Source of the DNA: Phlebiopsis flavidoalba
Taxonomy: Eukaryota > Basidiomycota > Agaricomycetes > Polyporales > Phanerochaetaceae
DNA length: 64,000 nt
Direction of reading: 5' to 3'
Assembly (NCBI GenBank): GCA_035772785.1
Contig: JAOCPU010000001.1
Span: forward strand, 124,001-188,000
A program made the position numbers and the translations under genes. Within the stretch, counting starts at the first letter, position 1; the number at the start of each line of letters is the position of its first letter. Below the pieces are notes generated by a model. The model did not search any database, had not been told where the DNA came from, and was given only the letters and a program-made list of their open reading frames with translations. Positions 1 to 12,014 of this stretch are shown here, piece after piece.

Positions 1-814
1 CGCTAGCTCATGACCTCACACTGGCTTGATCGCATTCTACAGGCAACCCTGAGTACACCTGGGAGAAGCCCAAAGGCGGCTCAAGCTCTAGATCACTGCT
101 CTTCTTCATGGCCTCCCCCCTGCGGATCAACTCCTGCTTTTTCCTCGCGCTCACATTGAACATCGCCAACACATACTCCTGGGTGCCTCATGTCTCGCTT
201 CATCTTGCTCTCAACCGCACGGAAGTTCATCCTTCCGCCTAATTTATACGCATTTGCATTGGGTTTTTGCTACTAGAATACGCTCCCTGACATCCTCATC
301 CCCGCACACCTCTAATAACCCGTCACCCGCCCCACGCGGCCACACGTGGATCCGCACTTTCCCCGCCCCGTTCCCCTCTCTCTTGATCGCCACGGCCTTG
401 TGGTCCTGGAACGGGATAGGATGACTAGAGCACTCGCGCAGCTCGGCAGACATTACAATCTTCTCGTGCTAGCAGCATTGCTTGGGGCTCGCCGCATGCC
501 CGGTGGTAGTTCGCTCTCGCATGTTTGTAGTACTATTCGACTTCTGACCCTATGGTTGGAATTTCAATGGATCCGTACCAGCGCTCACCGCGATTTACGT
601 ATTACACAAAACACATCGACTGCTCACCCTCCTGGATTACCCCGCATGGGCGCGTGACGAGAAATGTTGCACAGGAGGTGAGGGAATGAATCCCTATGAT
701 GGTGCTGCTGCTAGACAAATATCTAGGATAATGTCAGCGAGTTATATCCGATTTCCCTCAAACATAGAATAAGCGTATGCGTTGTTTGGTCATAGTCGCG
801 TTACTCGGCCGAGG
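1..814. other. Left edge, no recognised gene
   Basis: I recognise no gene here. A minus-strand frame at 244-453 (69 codons) has a coding-like look, with an acidic stretch GDEDVRERIL, and may be a fragment of a gene that runs off the left edge, but I cannot name a family. The rest may be the 3' flank of the hydrolase gene that ends near 815. Confidence 0.3.
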
Positions 815-2311
815 TCATAAAACTCCTCCCTGCAGGAAACCCTCTTTCCGGCCCTTCTTCAAAACACCCAATACACTGCAGTCTCTATCCAGCAGCTCCA
901 TTAAACCGCGCCTTATGCTGCGATACATGGTGATCCCGATGCAGCCCGTCTTCTCGACCACTGCACGAACTCCGTCCGCCTGTCCGGCATGTGCGCCTTC
1001 AAATACACGCTGTTCGCGGGGTCGACGAGGTGATCCTCGTCCGCCCGTGTGAGGATGACGACCTTTGCACGCTGTGCGCGAGAGATCGGCGCCAGGCCTC
1101 AGGCGCCGCCGGCTGCATGTGTGCGTGAGCCCCGGCGGCCATCTGCGAGAAGGTGCCCATTTGGCGGAACCATATGTGTGGTTTGCGCGTTACTGTGTAT
1201 GCCAACTTATGCGACATTGCGGTGCGGGCCTGACAAGGACCTGGTATCGTACAGTTTCAGTGATGGTCTAAGGGGGATGGTGAGAGGGGTGTGTACCTCG
1301 GTGTGGATGTGATGCGGTTGGTCCGGTGTTTGTGGGTCGGAGGAGTCGATTTGGTTCTAGCCAGGAGGAGGGGAAGAGGTTCATTCGTGTAGACGTTTGA
1401 TGCGGTGCGTCAATGTCACGGGTGAAAAGGAGTCTGCGGATGGACTGGTTCAGTGGTGAACGGATGTACGGTGTGATGTCACATACTGTTGGCGATGGTC
1501 ACTACTACGCCCTTCATCTGTGGATATAGCACATAGCACAAATACAATCCCCCCGGTGAGATCGGGCGGCATTGTGTTGTTGTTATGAAGACCTACTGGA
1601 GGGAAATTCGTCCATGGATGGCCACCTGCAGTCGTGACTGCGATGGCCATCAACGATTATGATACAAGGTTCCGGTATCCTGTACGCCAATTCTGTCGAT
1701 CCTGAGAACGCCTTCAGCGCTCTCGGTGGCGCCTCGCAAGACACAAGCTGCAACACACCTTGCGCAATCATACCCCCCAATGACGCACCAACGACATGCA
1801 AGTCCCGTTTCGCCAGCCGTCCACACCCGACATAATTGAGCAGCGCAATCGCGTCCTCCGCCATCCCGCTCGTCCTGTGTCGCGCGACGAGGTCACTCCC
1901 CCTGCGGTCGGCAAGACCACCGAGCATCAATGCGCGACTCACGTATACGGGCGCGCGGCGTGCACGCTGTTGCCCACGCCCAGCGGTTGTCAAAGACGAG
2001 CACCAGAACGCGAAGCGTGGGTCGCGTGCCAAAGTGCGCGACCTGGTCGCTCCACGCGAACGCGCTCAGGCGTTCAGGACCTGGCGCTGCCAGTGAGTGC
2101 TCTGACACCAACAAAGAGAGCAGACACGCACCCCATGATGAAGATGACTTTCTCAGGCCCATTGCCGTGTTGCTCAAAGTAGAGCGAGTGACTCTCAAAC
2201 GGGTCGCCTGGTGTGCGGGATGCCTCGAGACAGGGCAGAGGCCTTTCACGCACGGCACACTGTCCTCGGGGTCGAAGAGTGTCGGGACAGGTGATGTTTG
2301 TCGCTAGCCAT
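815..2311 (-). CDS. Alpha/beta hydrolase-fold protein
   Basis: This is a minus-strand alpha/beta hydrolase of unknown substrate. The N-terminal exon (about 2130-2230) reads SLYFEQHGNGPEKVIFIMG, the usual first strand with the oxyanion-hole region. A 45-nt GT...AG intron follows, then a DQVAHFG exon and a VFDNR turn. The nucleophile elbow GASLGG is clear, with the serine codon near 1782, and is followed by TTAGGHPWTNFPP. Near 1000-1060 comes the strand-7 acid region (DEDHLVDPANS). The catalytic histidine should lie just after, in the stretch reading EKTG, but I cannot place it. At least three frame changes occur between these blocks, so the frame is broken as written. Sequencing error or decay are both possible. 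The start at 2309-2311 is a guess; fold-level identity is fairly secure. Confidence 0.65.
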
Positions 2312-5300
2312 GCTGTCAGTCCAGCGAGGTGGGGGGCAGCGAGATGGGATGGGAGTGACGGTGCGAGAAGCCGCGGTAACTGACCGTTGCAGCTGTAATG
2401 TGATGCTGACCTCAGGACATCGCCATTGGGGGGCCGAGTGTGCCCGACCGACCAGGCACAGACGCCGGTCGATGGTTTCACGCGCTTCGAGGCTCTCCCA
2501 AGGTTCAGGAAACACACAAGTGTATTTGGATTGAAAACAATATGGTACAAGAGGGGGTAGTAGGAGGACATGGCCCAGCCATGGGTGGGGTATGGAAAAA
2601 AATAGGGGATTTAGACCTAGGGCATAACGAGCGGGCGCGGGGAATAAGTATCGGGAACTGCGAAAAAGCAAGCAAAGCTAAGGATACATACGATAGCGAG
2701 GGTCTTTAACGACACATCAGCACAGAGCAATGAGGATGTGTTGGAAAGTTGCAGTCGTGATACTCGAGTGGAATGGCCCTGACGAGGCTGGGATGTAAAT
2801 CAAGTAGCAGGATCGGGCGGCGAAAGAAGGCTTTTAGTGCTTCTGCCGCGACGAACAAGGCTTCGCGCCAACTCGCGAAGCTACGACTGGCTTTTTGCGC
2901 AGCTTATTCGCAAAGGGTCCTTGCGCAGTCGTAGACGCAGGCCTCTATCGCCATAGACATTGTGGTTATCCAATACATCCGCTGCGCGCAGAGTGGCAGA
3001 GTGAGAAGGAGCTCACTGTGTAAGGTGTTCCAGTATAGCCGGGGGGGGGGAAAAAAACGCTATGTGTAATTTTCGGGATACACGTACCAAGAACCGTCCA
3101 CAACCTCATCCGGCAGGGATGCTGGTTGCAGGCTTCTCCAGATTAGTGGGTGCCAGTGTGCCCCCTCGCTGGCTATCGCAGCGCGGGTACAAGTGTCGCC
3201 CTTATCGAGACAAAAAAAAGAAAAAACCAGACGTCCTTGGGTAGGTGCTTTTCCCAATGGACGTCCGCCTGGATCCGTCGTCCCAAAAAAGCTATGGTGG
3301 TTCGGGCTTTAGAAGATGAAGGTAGGGGGGCGGGGGGGGGATAAAGTGCGGACGGAAGGGTAGACATACCTTTTAGACGTCTCTCAGGGGTCCGTCCGGG
3401 CCATGTGTAATTCCCATCCGTGTGGGAATGATCGTTTTCCTGTCGTGTCTGAAACCCGAAGTAAGCATGCACGATGGTCGGGCTGGTCAACACGGCCGAA
3501 CTAGACATCACAAGTACTTTTTACACATGGCTCTGCTGTCGTACAACACCTCTTGGAGGCGTCCCCGCGAGGACTTTCTTCCCCAATGCGCACCGAGGTC
3601 CGCGTGGGTTCACCTCCTGCCGCAGGTGATCTCCGCCGACGACTCCCCCTCTGTGGCCGTGATAGACGTGTCACTTGTGCATCGGTGACCTATGGAAAGG
3701 AGATTGCACCTCTCCCGATGAGATGTGCTCGTAGCTGGCGAAGGAATAGAACGAGGCGGCCGAACCGTCGCCATCTCGAGCGCGTGCCCGGGGTGATCGG
3801 TCGAGATACGGAAGCCACGATTGGGGCACCCATCGTGAGCGCGCAAATCGACGACCGCCCGCGTTCTGGACGTTCCGAAGAAGTGAACTTGAACATTTTA
3901 CATCGCTGGAGTCAGGATATCCTAGGAAGAGGCCTCGAGCGGGCTGAGCGGAGCAGGACAGAGCGAGTTGAGGGTCAGTAACGGGGAACGTGTGTTTGTC
4001 GAGCGTTTCGGCTTCCCATGTGGAGGGCTAAGATTTTTATTTACACGGCTTTGCGTTGGGACTGCAGGTCGCGCGTCCGCGCCTCTTGATGAAGCCAAAC
4101 CGCCGCTTTGGGGATACAAAGTAGGGACTAACTTGGGATTGGCCCATTGAACCGATGATTGCGCGGAGTTGGGCCTCTGACGTGGGCGGACAACCGTGCG
4201 ATTGGCCCCATCAGAGGCTCGCATGGCTATGCAAGCGACAGAACATTTACTCGCCCGCGCTTGAGGACAAATGGGTTTTCAGAGTCGTCGTGCTAAAACG
4301 TCGTTTCGTGAGTCACTTTGCTATTTTTTAGATATCGTAAGACGCACCAGCCCTCCTTGTAATCACTCAGAAGCTCTTCCGCTCGTGCTAAGATACCCTT
4401 GGCGGGCTAGAGGCGTTTTCAGAGTGATTCATGCCTCAAATAGGCAGCTTGAAAGCCGCTACGTCAAAGCGACCTGGCCTATCTCCTGGATGCTAGTTAG
4501 TACTTTGCAGGGATGAGAAAGACGACTGCAAAAAACTTGCCTAGAGCCAGTTTTATACGGTTATGGTCCACCAGCGCGAGGCTAGATAACAGCAAGCACG
4601 TTGCGTAAAGTCCTTGTAAAAAGTGCCCTGTGTTCACTACAGGGAGTGTAGACGAAAACGGGGGGGACGACTCCGATCCAGATCCACACGTACGCCCGTC
4701 GCTTAGACCGACACCCCTGGTTTCAAAGCAACACACCACAGCGGATATGTCACGCCAAGAAGTCTTTCCTACGCAACCCTTGCTCTTTGAGCCATGTCTA
4801 GTGGATGAAAGAACCACCATCCTCCCCTATCGGCCGCCCGAACACCCAGAGATCTGTCCCCAAAGGACCTAATGTTGTGTAGATAGATGGACGGACGCGA
4901 GATGGCGTCTAGTTAAAGGTTTCCTCGAGGCATGATGAATGACTGTAGTTCAGCAAAGGGCGTCATTATTTAAGGACCGAGATGGTGTGGTACGAAGCAA
5001 CGGTATAGAGAGGCGAGATTGACCGAGGAACGACATGACAATAGGAGAACGAACTTCAAAATCAAAGTCGAAATCGATAAATTGCTGGCGGCAACCGTCT
5101 AAGCGCCCGGGTATCACGTTCGCCCGAGGCCGATCCCAGCGAGGAGTGCATGCGATTGATGGGCCGTACCCCACACTATAATACTACCCCGCAATCCCCA
5201 CGTTCGAGGCCTTAAACACACCCAGAGGGAGCGGTCTTCAAACGCGTCCTTGCACACAATATCGACATTATATCGCAGAAAGAAAACCACGCGCAGCGCA

Positions 5301-5450
5301 CGATATGTCTGGCCCTGCTGCGCGATTCCATCCCAACCCCGTCAAGTGTTCCACCCTCTGGACCCCTAGAGATACATCTCAAAACAGCCCGAAGGTCTTC
5401 CTGTTCATTTGCAACCACTAGTAGGTCGGGAACATGACATATGGTTGAAA
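2312..5450. other. Gene-poor stretch
   Basis: About 3.1 kb with no recognised gene. Short frames on both strands (for example 3553-3981, plus) match no family I know and are unsupported. The stretch holds a cluster of small hairpins at 2860-2934, described separately, and some G- and A-runs near 3040-3060 and 3330. The last few hundred bases should include the promoter of the acyl-CoA synthetase gene. Confidence 0.4.
2860..2934. repeat. Cluster of inverted repeats (hairpins)
   Basis: Positions 2860-2867 (GCTTCGCG) and 2874-2881 (CGCGAAGC) form a perfect 8-bp stem with a 6-nt loop. Directly after it, 2881-2889 (CTACGACTG) pairs with 2926-2934 (CAGTCGTAG), enclosing a further 6-bp stem, 2894-2899 with 2909-2914. 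The element TTTGCGCAG is repeated directly inside. The function is unknown; it could be a remnant of a small mobile element or a structured RNA. Confidence 0.6.
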
Positions 5451-7867
5451 ATGACTGACGTTTATACTTGCTAGAATCCCCTGTCGTTCTTGCTTCGTGC
5501 CGCACAGATTTCATCCAGGACAAAACTGGCCATCGCTCACTCCGACGTGAAACATCCCACATTCTACACGATATGGAATATGGTAAGAGCTCCGATATAA
5601 TACAAGTTCCGCCGAATTTAATTGTACGAAGGACGCAACGTATCCAGAACCTAGCGTTATGCTCTGATAGAAGCAGGTATTCAACCCGGGGACAGGGTTG
5701 CGATTGTTGCTCCCAATTGGTATGTACTTCTCGAGCCCCTACCCGTTCTTATGGTTTCGCTGAACTAAATTCTATAAGCCCTATGATTGCAGGTAGCATC
5801 CCTTCTTTTCCGCCTACATGACCGCTCCTAACGCAAGAGAACAGATGCCCATCACGGCGTTCTCGCCGCACGCGCCGTCATCTGTCCCATCAACACGCGC
5901 CTCACCGTTCCGGAGGTCTCATACATTCTCGAGCACAGCGGGGCCAAGCTCATACTAGTAGACTATGAATATACACATCTCGTCAAGGATGCCAAGGTCA
6001 GAGTGGTAGTGTCCAATGATACCGGCCGCGCGGGTGATCCGTACGACGAGGAGTTTCCTGAACAGCGGGAGGAGGTTCAGTCGGGAGCGAGGATGGGGCG
6101 GGCTTGAATGGGAGTCGGACGAGAATGCTCCGGCTGCTCTCTGCTATACGTATGTGATTCCTCGGCCCTTATAATCCCATATTTGTTGAGACTCTTTTAT
6201 AAGGTCCGGAACCACGGGAAGGGTTCGTAGCTCTGCATAGATTATTATCCAGAGTCTTACTGCCAGACTTCCAGCCAAAAGGGGTACTGACCACTCTACG
6301 AGGTATATCTCCAGTTGTTCCTAACAGGTCATGTTAACACATGCTGCATCTGGCAGGTTCTTATCTGGCCGCGATGGCCAACGCGTACGAGACACGGATG
6401 AACCAAGACTCAGTGTACCTCTGGTCAGCCGTGTATTACTTCTTCCACGCGGCCTTGAAACTTAGACAAGTTTTGGTATAGGATCTTACCCATGGTTTCA
6501 TGCGTGCGGATGGACCTTCCCGTGGTCAATAACCCTCGCATTCGCGACTCAAATCACCCTCCGGACGGCAAACGTGCAACAAATGTGGTACCACTTTCTC
6601 AACTCCGGAGTGAGCCACTACTGCGCCGCCGCGCCGACCGTGCAAGTAAGTGCTATTGGTATTTACCCGGTTTATCAGATGTTGACGCTTTTCAGATTAG
6701 CATTGTGAGCGCACCTGAAGCCCGTAAAGTTCCAAGGCCTATCACAGCGATTATTGCGGGTTCGGCGCCGACTGCTCAACTCATTGGAGATCTGGAGACG
6801 AAGGGTATCACGCCTATTCACGTGTACGGCCTGACGTACGTCGACCGCGCTTTGAGTTGACACTGCTCATACTGACACCTCTCGAACGTTTCCCAAGTGA
6901 GGTGAGGGTGAAGTATCCTGTCAGAGTTAGACGACGACTTGAACACTTGTTAGACGTACGGGCCATTCACGAAATCCTACGCTCAGCCGTCGTGGAGCAA
7001 AATGTCCTTGGAAGACAGGGCGCGACAATTGGCTCGGCAAGGGCACAGTTTTCCTCACCGCGAACCCGGTCCGTGTCGTCTATCAGTCGAAGGATGGTGA
7101 GGAAGATCAAGATACCGAGCTGGTGGATGTTCCGAAAGATGGTAAGACAGTTTTGGTGAGATTGTGATGAGAGGAAACATCACCATGAAAGAGGTTATTC
7201 GTCTCTTAAACTTTAGAAATAATGGAACTGCTCACCTATACCTTGCAGTACTTCAAAGACCCGGAAGCGACTAAGAAAGCCTTCCAGGGAGGACACTTCC
7301 ACAGCGGAGATCTTGCAGTTATGCATCCGGACGGCTACATCGCTGTCCAGGATCGAAGCAAAGACATCATTATCTCCGGTGGAGAGGTAAGAGCCCACAT
7401 AAATGCGAGATCATTTGCAGTCCTAACGCCCCGTAGAACGCGTCTAGCCTAGCGATAGAACAAGGTCAGCTTGAATCGCGAATTACACGAGACGTACCTC
7501 ATTTAGCGCCTATGTAGAGCTTGCGGCGCACCCGGACGTTCTTGAGGCCTCCGTAGTGGCTCGCCGCCGCACCCTAAGTGGGGCGAACGCGCCATGGCGT
7601 TCGTCATCCTCAAGAAGGAGGCCTCCAGCAAATGGCAAGGTCGCCACGAAGAGTTTAGCGCAGACCTAAAGAAGCACGCCAGAGCCCGTTTGCCGGGCTT
7701 CGCGTGTCCTGAATGGGTGCAAGTCGTGGAAAGAGCTGCCTGTGAGTCCTGTGGCTAGATAAACAAATGTTACGCTAAACCGTGACGATTTTGATGTGAC
7801 GACAGAAAACGTCTACAGGCAAGATCCAAAAGGTGTGGTCTTGCGGAAGATGGTGGCCAAGCTTTAA
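5451..7867 (+). CDS. AMP-binding acyl-CoA synthetase-like enzyme
   Basis: This is a member of the ANL adenylate-forming family, which activates a carboxylate with ATP and usually loads it on CoA. Blocks in order: FLLRAAQIS near the start, [20 protein letters not shown] and [13 protein letters not shown]. The ATP-binding loop SGTTGRPKG is split by an intron between 6222 and 6275. Then come [26 protein letters not shown], the Y-G-L-T motif, [16 protein letters not shown], the hinge [24 protein letters not shown], and the C-terminal [10 protein letters not shown] with the catalytic lysine. The length fits the roughly 550-residue family and no domain is missing. Introns are numerous and about 50 nt. 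Frame errors include a probable extra A at 7730-7732. An in-frame TAG at 5472 follows the ATG I chose, so the start is uncertain. The substrate cannot be read from the sequence; medium- or long-chain acids or oxalate-like substrates are possible. Confidence 0.88.
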
Positions 7868-8115
7868 AAGGCTGAAAGGAATTACTTGTAGAATAGAAAT
7901 GTATCATATATGCTTGAATGTCGAATTGAATCTGGAGGTTGTTAGATGCAGAGCGGCTGAATTTGCGAGGTGTGATGTTCGCCGGCGATTTCCGGCGCCA
8001 CCACGTCGGCGCCTGTAGGGGGCGCCATTTAGCAGGCGTGACGGAAATGTCCGTAACGCGCGGTTACGGCCCGTGTCGAATTGTTGGCCGTCACTCCGAG
8101 TCACGTCACGCTCTC

Positions 8116-8555
8116 ATGTCTCTCCTCCGCACGCTATCACGACCGCGGCTCGCCGATGCCTGGCGGCAGACCCAACGGTTCTACGCGGCCAAGCCTGCAG
8201 GAAAGGGCGCGAAGAAGAAGGAGGCTGCGCCGGCGCCCGTGCTCGCCGTGCCGGAGGACAACCTCAGTGAGCACACCCGCTTTCCGCACTGACCTGGCTC
8301 TCATGCGACCCGAGCAGACACCGGAAAGTCATGTTGCGTCGAGGGCACGGTAATGAGTGGGCTCAAACTGGCTCAAGGGCCAGCCGCCGGTCACTGCGAA
8401 GGCGGACGAGGCGTATCCGGACTGGCTGTGGACGGTTTCTTGACCTACCCAAGCCTATTCCCGACGATGGACCTGGTGGAAAGGGCGAGCGGATGCTTAT
8501 GCGGAAACAGAACCGTGCTCGCATAAGAGAACAGAACTTTATGAAGACGCAGTAG
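8116..8555 (+). CDS. Mitochondrial large-subunit ribosomal protein mL54
   Basis: This is the fungal 54S protein L37 (mL54), a structural protein of the mitochondrial large ribosomal subunit. The start gives an arginine-rich mitochondrial presequence (MSLLRTLSRPRLADAWRQTQ), then a lysine/alanine linker KGAKKKEAAPAP. An intron begins at GTGAGCAC, after codons for EDNLS. The second exon carries the family signature: TGKSCCVEGTVMSGL, then NWLKGQPP, DEAYPDWLW and the basic C-terminus RKQNRARIREQNFMKTQ, ending in TAG. Two one-base insertions interrupt the frame: AAA at 8365-8367 (AA expected) and TTT at 8436-8438 (TT expected). Removing either one restores the conserved reading locally. The size (about 115 residues) is right for the family. 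It lies about 250 bp downstream of the acyl-CoA synthetase, on the same strand. Confidence 0.88.
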
Positions 8556-8888
8556 ACGGCTGACTCTGGTCATCATGTACGTGGTCTGCCGTCGAACTCG
8601 GATTCAGGCTTACACTTTGCCAGTGTTTCTCTGTCTACATTTGAACCAACTTCAATAACGACTTCTCAAAACTGAGTGGCCTGCCCAAGATCACGTCGAG
8701 AGGCTGGTGTTGAAGTGGCAAAAGAAGTCGTGTTTTCGTTGAAACCGCGACGAAGCGACTTGACTCGTACATACACGACTAATACAGGCGCGTTACATCC
8801 TTCCTATATTTTAGAGTCTTCTACAGGGATACAAGCACGTCTACACATTTACCGCTACATTGCAAGAAGTTTCATCTGCGCCAAACCT

Positions 8889-11495
8889 CTACGTCGGGAA
8901 AGACCCCAAGGTAAACAAAGTCTGCTTCTGCTTCCCTTTACCCTTCTTTCCCTTGCCGGAACTAGCAGCCTCTTGTACAGGCAAAGCGCTGCTCTCAGCA
9001 GCAGTCCCCCATTCCCGTTCTTCGCGCCCTCCCACGCAGCCGCAGGCGGCGTAGTGGAGCCCAAAATCTTCTTCAACGACTGGTTGCCGCCCACAGCCGC
9101 CTTCGGCACACGCTGGCTCGCGCTCGAGGGCAGCTCCGGGAACGCAGATTTCGAGTTGATAGACGGCGCAGGCGCGGTGCCCGCGCGCGTCGTGGGCCCG
9201 GGCACAGACGTCGGCCCGCGGATCACGTTCGCAGAGGGCGGCGGCGGCGGCTGCGCGGACGCCGCAGAGGCGGAGGCCCATGGGGTGTTGCGCTGGGGCT
9301 GGCGGTAACCGCCTGCGGCAGATGTGGAGGCCTGAGCGGCGGGAAGCTGGGTGCGGGCGGGGCAGCTGCTCGTGGGGCTGCGCCTGGTACGAGCCTGGCG
9401 GAAGAGGATGCAGCGGCGCGCGCGCGACGCGGTCGAGAAACTTGGCCGGAGGACTGGTGTGCGGAGCGTGAGGCTGTTGTCTGCTTGGCGGTGAGCAGGC
9501 GGCCGCTGGTAATCCCTGCCCATTGAGTGCCCGACCCGGATGGGGTTAATTCTGGGAAGCTCTGGTTGCGTTGCTGGGGCGGTGGAATCAGCATAAGCGA
9601 TGGATAATGAAGAAAACGACGCACCTCGATCTTGAAACCGTTCCAAGCCTGCAGCAGATCCTTCTTCTTGTCTTCATCTTCGAGGTACTCAACGAGCGCG
9701 TTGATGACGTTGCCGCAGTGCCTTCCTGGTTGTTGTCCGAGATGTTCCAAATGGTCGAAATGAGGTCCCGCGCGGCAGACTCATTGGCCTGGTGATGACC
9801 TCACCGGCTGCCTTCACTGCGGGAATGGCACCGTTGGGGTTCGGCGCGACAGCACTGACACGAGCCAGAAGGGCAGAATACCGTCTACACGAGATCGACG
9901 ACGTCAGAAGGAGAACCCAACCAATGGCAGAAAGCCCACGTACTCTGCAGCTGCGGGTTCCCTCTCCGGGGAGGGGCTGGGCCGACGACTCGCAATGCGA
10001 CTGGTACCGCCTGGCGGCCGTCGCTGCGGGCGCGTTGTCGGCGGTGAGGTTGCCACCAAAGGCCTCCCTCCGCCGCGCGCCCGCGGGCGTTCGGCCGCGA
10101 GGGCCAGCGTGTGGTGGGGGCTCGCGTTCGCGCTCCCGTCCGTTTTGCTCGCGTCGTCCGCGCCGGCCGCCCGCGCCGACTTCTTCGAACTCAAAGTCTG
10201 CCTGGATCCGTCTCGCGTCTTTCATGTCGCGCGCTGACATGTCGGACCCGTGAACTTCGACCATGTGTGCTTTGAGGTCGAGCCCGGAGCCGAATACGAC
10301 AAATTTTTGGGCTTGACAAGAGGCGTATGTGCACGGAAAGTGGGCTTGTTGGAAGTGTTGTTCCTAGCTAAGAGAGCATCTTAGGGACGATCCATACACG
10401 ACTAAGGAAAGGCACATACTTACAAGTGCATCCCAATTCCTAAAGCTAGATCAAGTAAACATCACCATACCCCGTTTGGGCTCAAAGGGGTACTCACTAC
10501 TGGTCCTTGACTTCGTTACGCTTACCAGAGATGAAGCATTCTTCGTGCTTTCTCGCGCATGTGTTTGAAGAGCTCGTCTTCTCCAAAGGAGCACTCGCGA
10601 CAGAACGACTCGCCACCGGGCAAAAACGAGGATGCACGCCCTTCGATCTTGTCCTTTGTTTCCAGACTGTCGATGGCCCCTCTGCAATGATGGTAAATGG
10701 ACTGGGGAGTTGGTTTTGGGCTGTACAGCTGCGTGCTCGTGGGCGAATATCTTCTTGAATCGGATGCACAAGTCGCTTCCCCCCATTTTCAGTTTCAATG
10801 GCTCTGGATGTATGTATGCAATAAAACTTACCACATAACTTTCCCGTGGAGTCCCACGCGTATGAAAGCTTCAGATCGCTCCAGCCATTCGCGATAAAGT
10901 CGCAGGTGGTGTCCGGGCAGTTAAATCGCAGAAGCACCAGACTGTCTTCCATCATCTCCTGCGTCTCAAAACGAGGATACTCAGCTTCGTATCCTTGTAA
11001 GGAAAGCGAAGCAGGGTCGTAAGAGGTCCATGGCGCATCCGCAGAAGCCGTAAGACAACCGTGTTTTGCGGTTCCTGCACAGGTTAATGAGTACTCGAGA
11101 ATCACAGCACCAACAGCACACGCACCTTGCAAAATGTACACTCCGTCTTCTTGTACAACGCCCGCAAGCGCAGCGCACAGACGTGACAGGTACGGTGTCC
11201 GCACTCCGAGAGCGCATAGTACTTGACCGGGCTCGGCGCAGATCCAGCAGACCGCATCTTCCCCCTCGTCCGCAGCGACCTCCGTCGCATCCACGACCTT
11301 CGTTTCCCCCCTTTTCCTCTAGCTCAGGGCTCTGAGGAGAAGAGGAGACCTCTGTGGTGCTCCTCTCGGTTTTTCCGCCGCCCACCTGCTACGGGGGGGG
11401 GGGGGGGGCCACCACCACGCGACTGGCACACGCGGCCGCGATTGCTCTTGCGTCCCATTTTGGCCGGTGCCGCGAGCTTGAGACTGGGTGGCCAT
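8889..11495 (-). CDS. Hel2/ZNF598-type RING E3 ubiquitin ligase
   Basis: This is the ligase that senses collided ribosomes and ubiquitinates small-subunit proteins in ribosome quality control. Near 11250-11100 the RING reads CWICAEP, then VKYYALSECGHRTCHVCALR and KKTECTFCK. Then PRFETQEMMEDSL, the zinc-finger series (CPDTTCDFIANGWSDLKLH, CDLCIRFKKIFAHEH) and, near 10250, HGSDMSARDMKDARRIQ, a strong family mark. The middle and tail are proline/alanine-rich with FPELP-type motifs. The C-terminus GKQKQTLFTLGSFPT is the typical family ending. A conserved helical block near 9750-9600 reads VINALVEYLEDEDKKKDLL. The frame changes several times, for example an extra base in the C-run at 11306-11311. 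The N-terminal segment crosses a 17-G run at 11394-11410, so its exact sequence is unreliable. The start MATQSQARG at 11495 is my choice; 11516 is an alternative. Confidence 0.9.
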
Positions 11496-12014
11496 GTTCG
11501 ACTTTGTTGTGTGCAAGAGGGAAAAATGGGAAAAAGATAAAGTTGCGAGTGCGACTTTGTAGAGTGGATCTCTATATGACGAGCACAGAGTTTATGGGAG
11601 GCCGAGCTGATGTCGGCTAGCTGGTCGGCTCCGGATAGGACTCAGTGACACTCATCGAGACGCCCAGATTCGAGTTGTTCTACCGATACGACACGGAAAC
11701 CCAAACTTTCATAGGCTTACCGGAAATTAGCGATGCTATACGTGAAGTGGCTACTATACACTTGCTGATGCCCGATTAGCGGTATCCCGACTTTTCGGTG
11801 AGTGGATAGTAGAATCCTTTCATTATATTGGCAAAATCGAAGTAACACGACCGCCACTACGTAGCGACGTCACATGTGCATTTTTTATTTCAAGTGCGGT
11901 ATATTAGCTCTATACATCGTTACGCTAAATAATCGTGAAAGCATCATTAACAACATCTAATTCTACATTCTAACAATGCGAGGTGAGCGAACGATTGATG
12001 CGGCAGAAGAAAAT
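11496..12014. other. Intergenic region between HEL2 and MFS gene
   Basis: About 500 bp with no gene that I recognise. It lies upstream of HEL2 and downstream of the first MFS gene, so it should hold the HEL2 promoter. It is AT-richer than the flanking coding sequence. Confidence 0.4.

Noticed and set aside
8676..9308. 210-codon plus-strand frame
   Set aside because: It lies opposite the C-terminal part of HEL2, whose conserved ending is on the minus strand; the plus frame is GC-driven.
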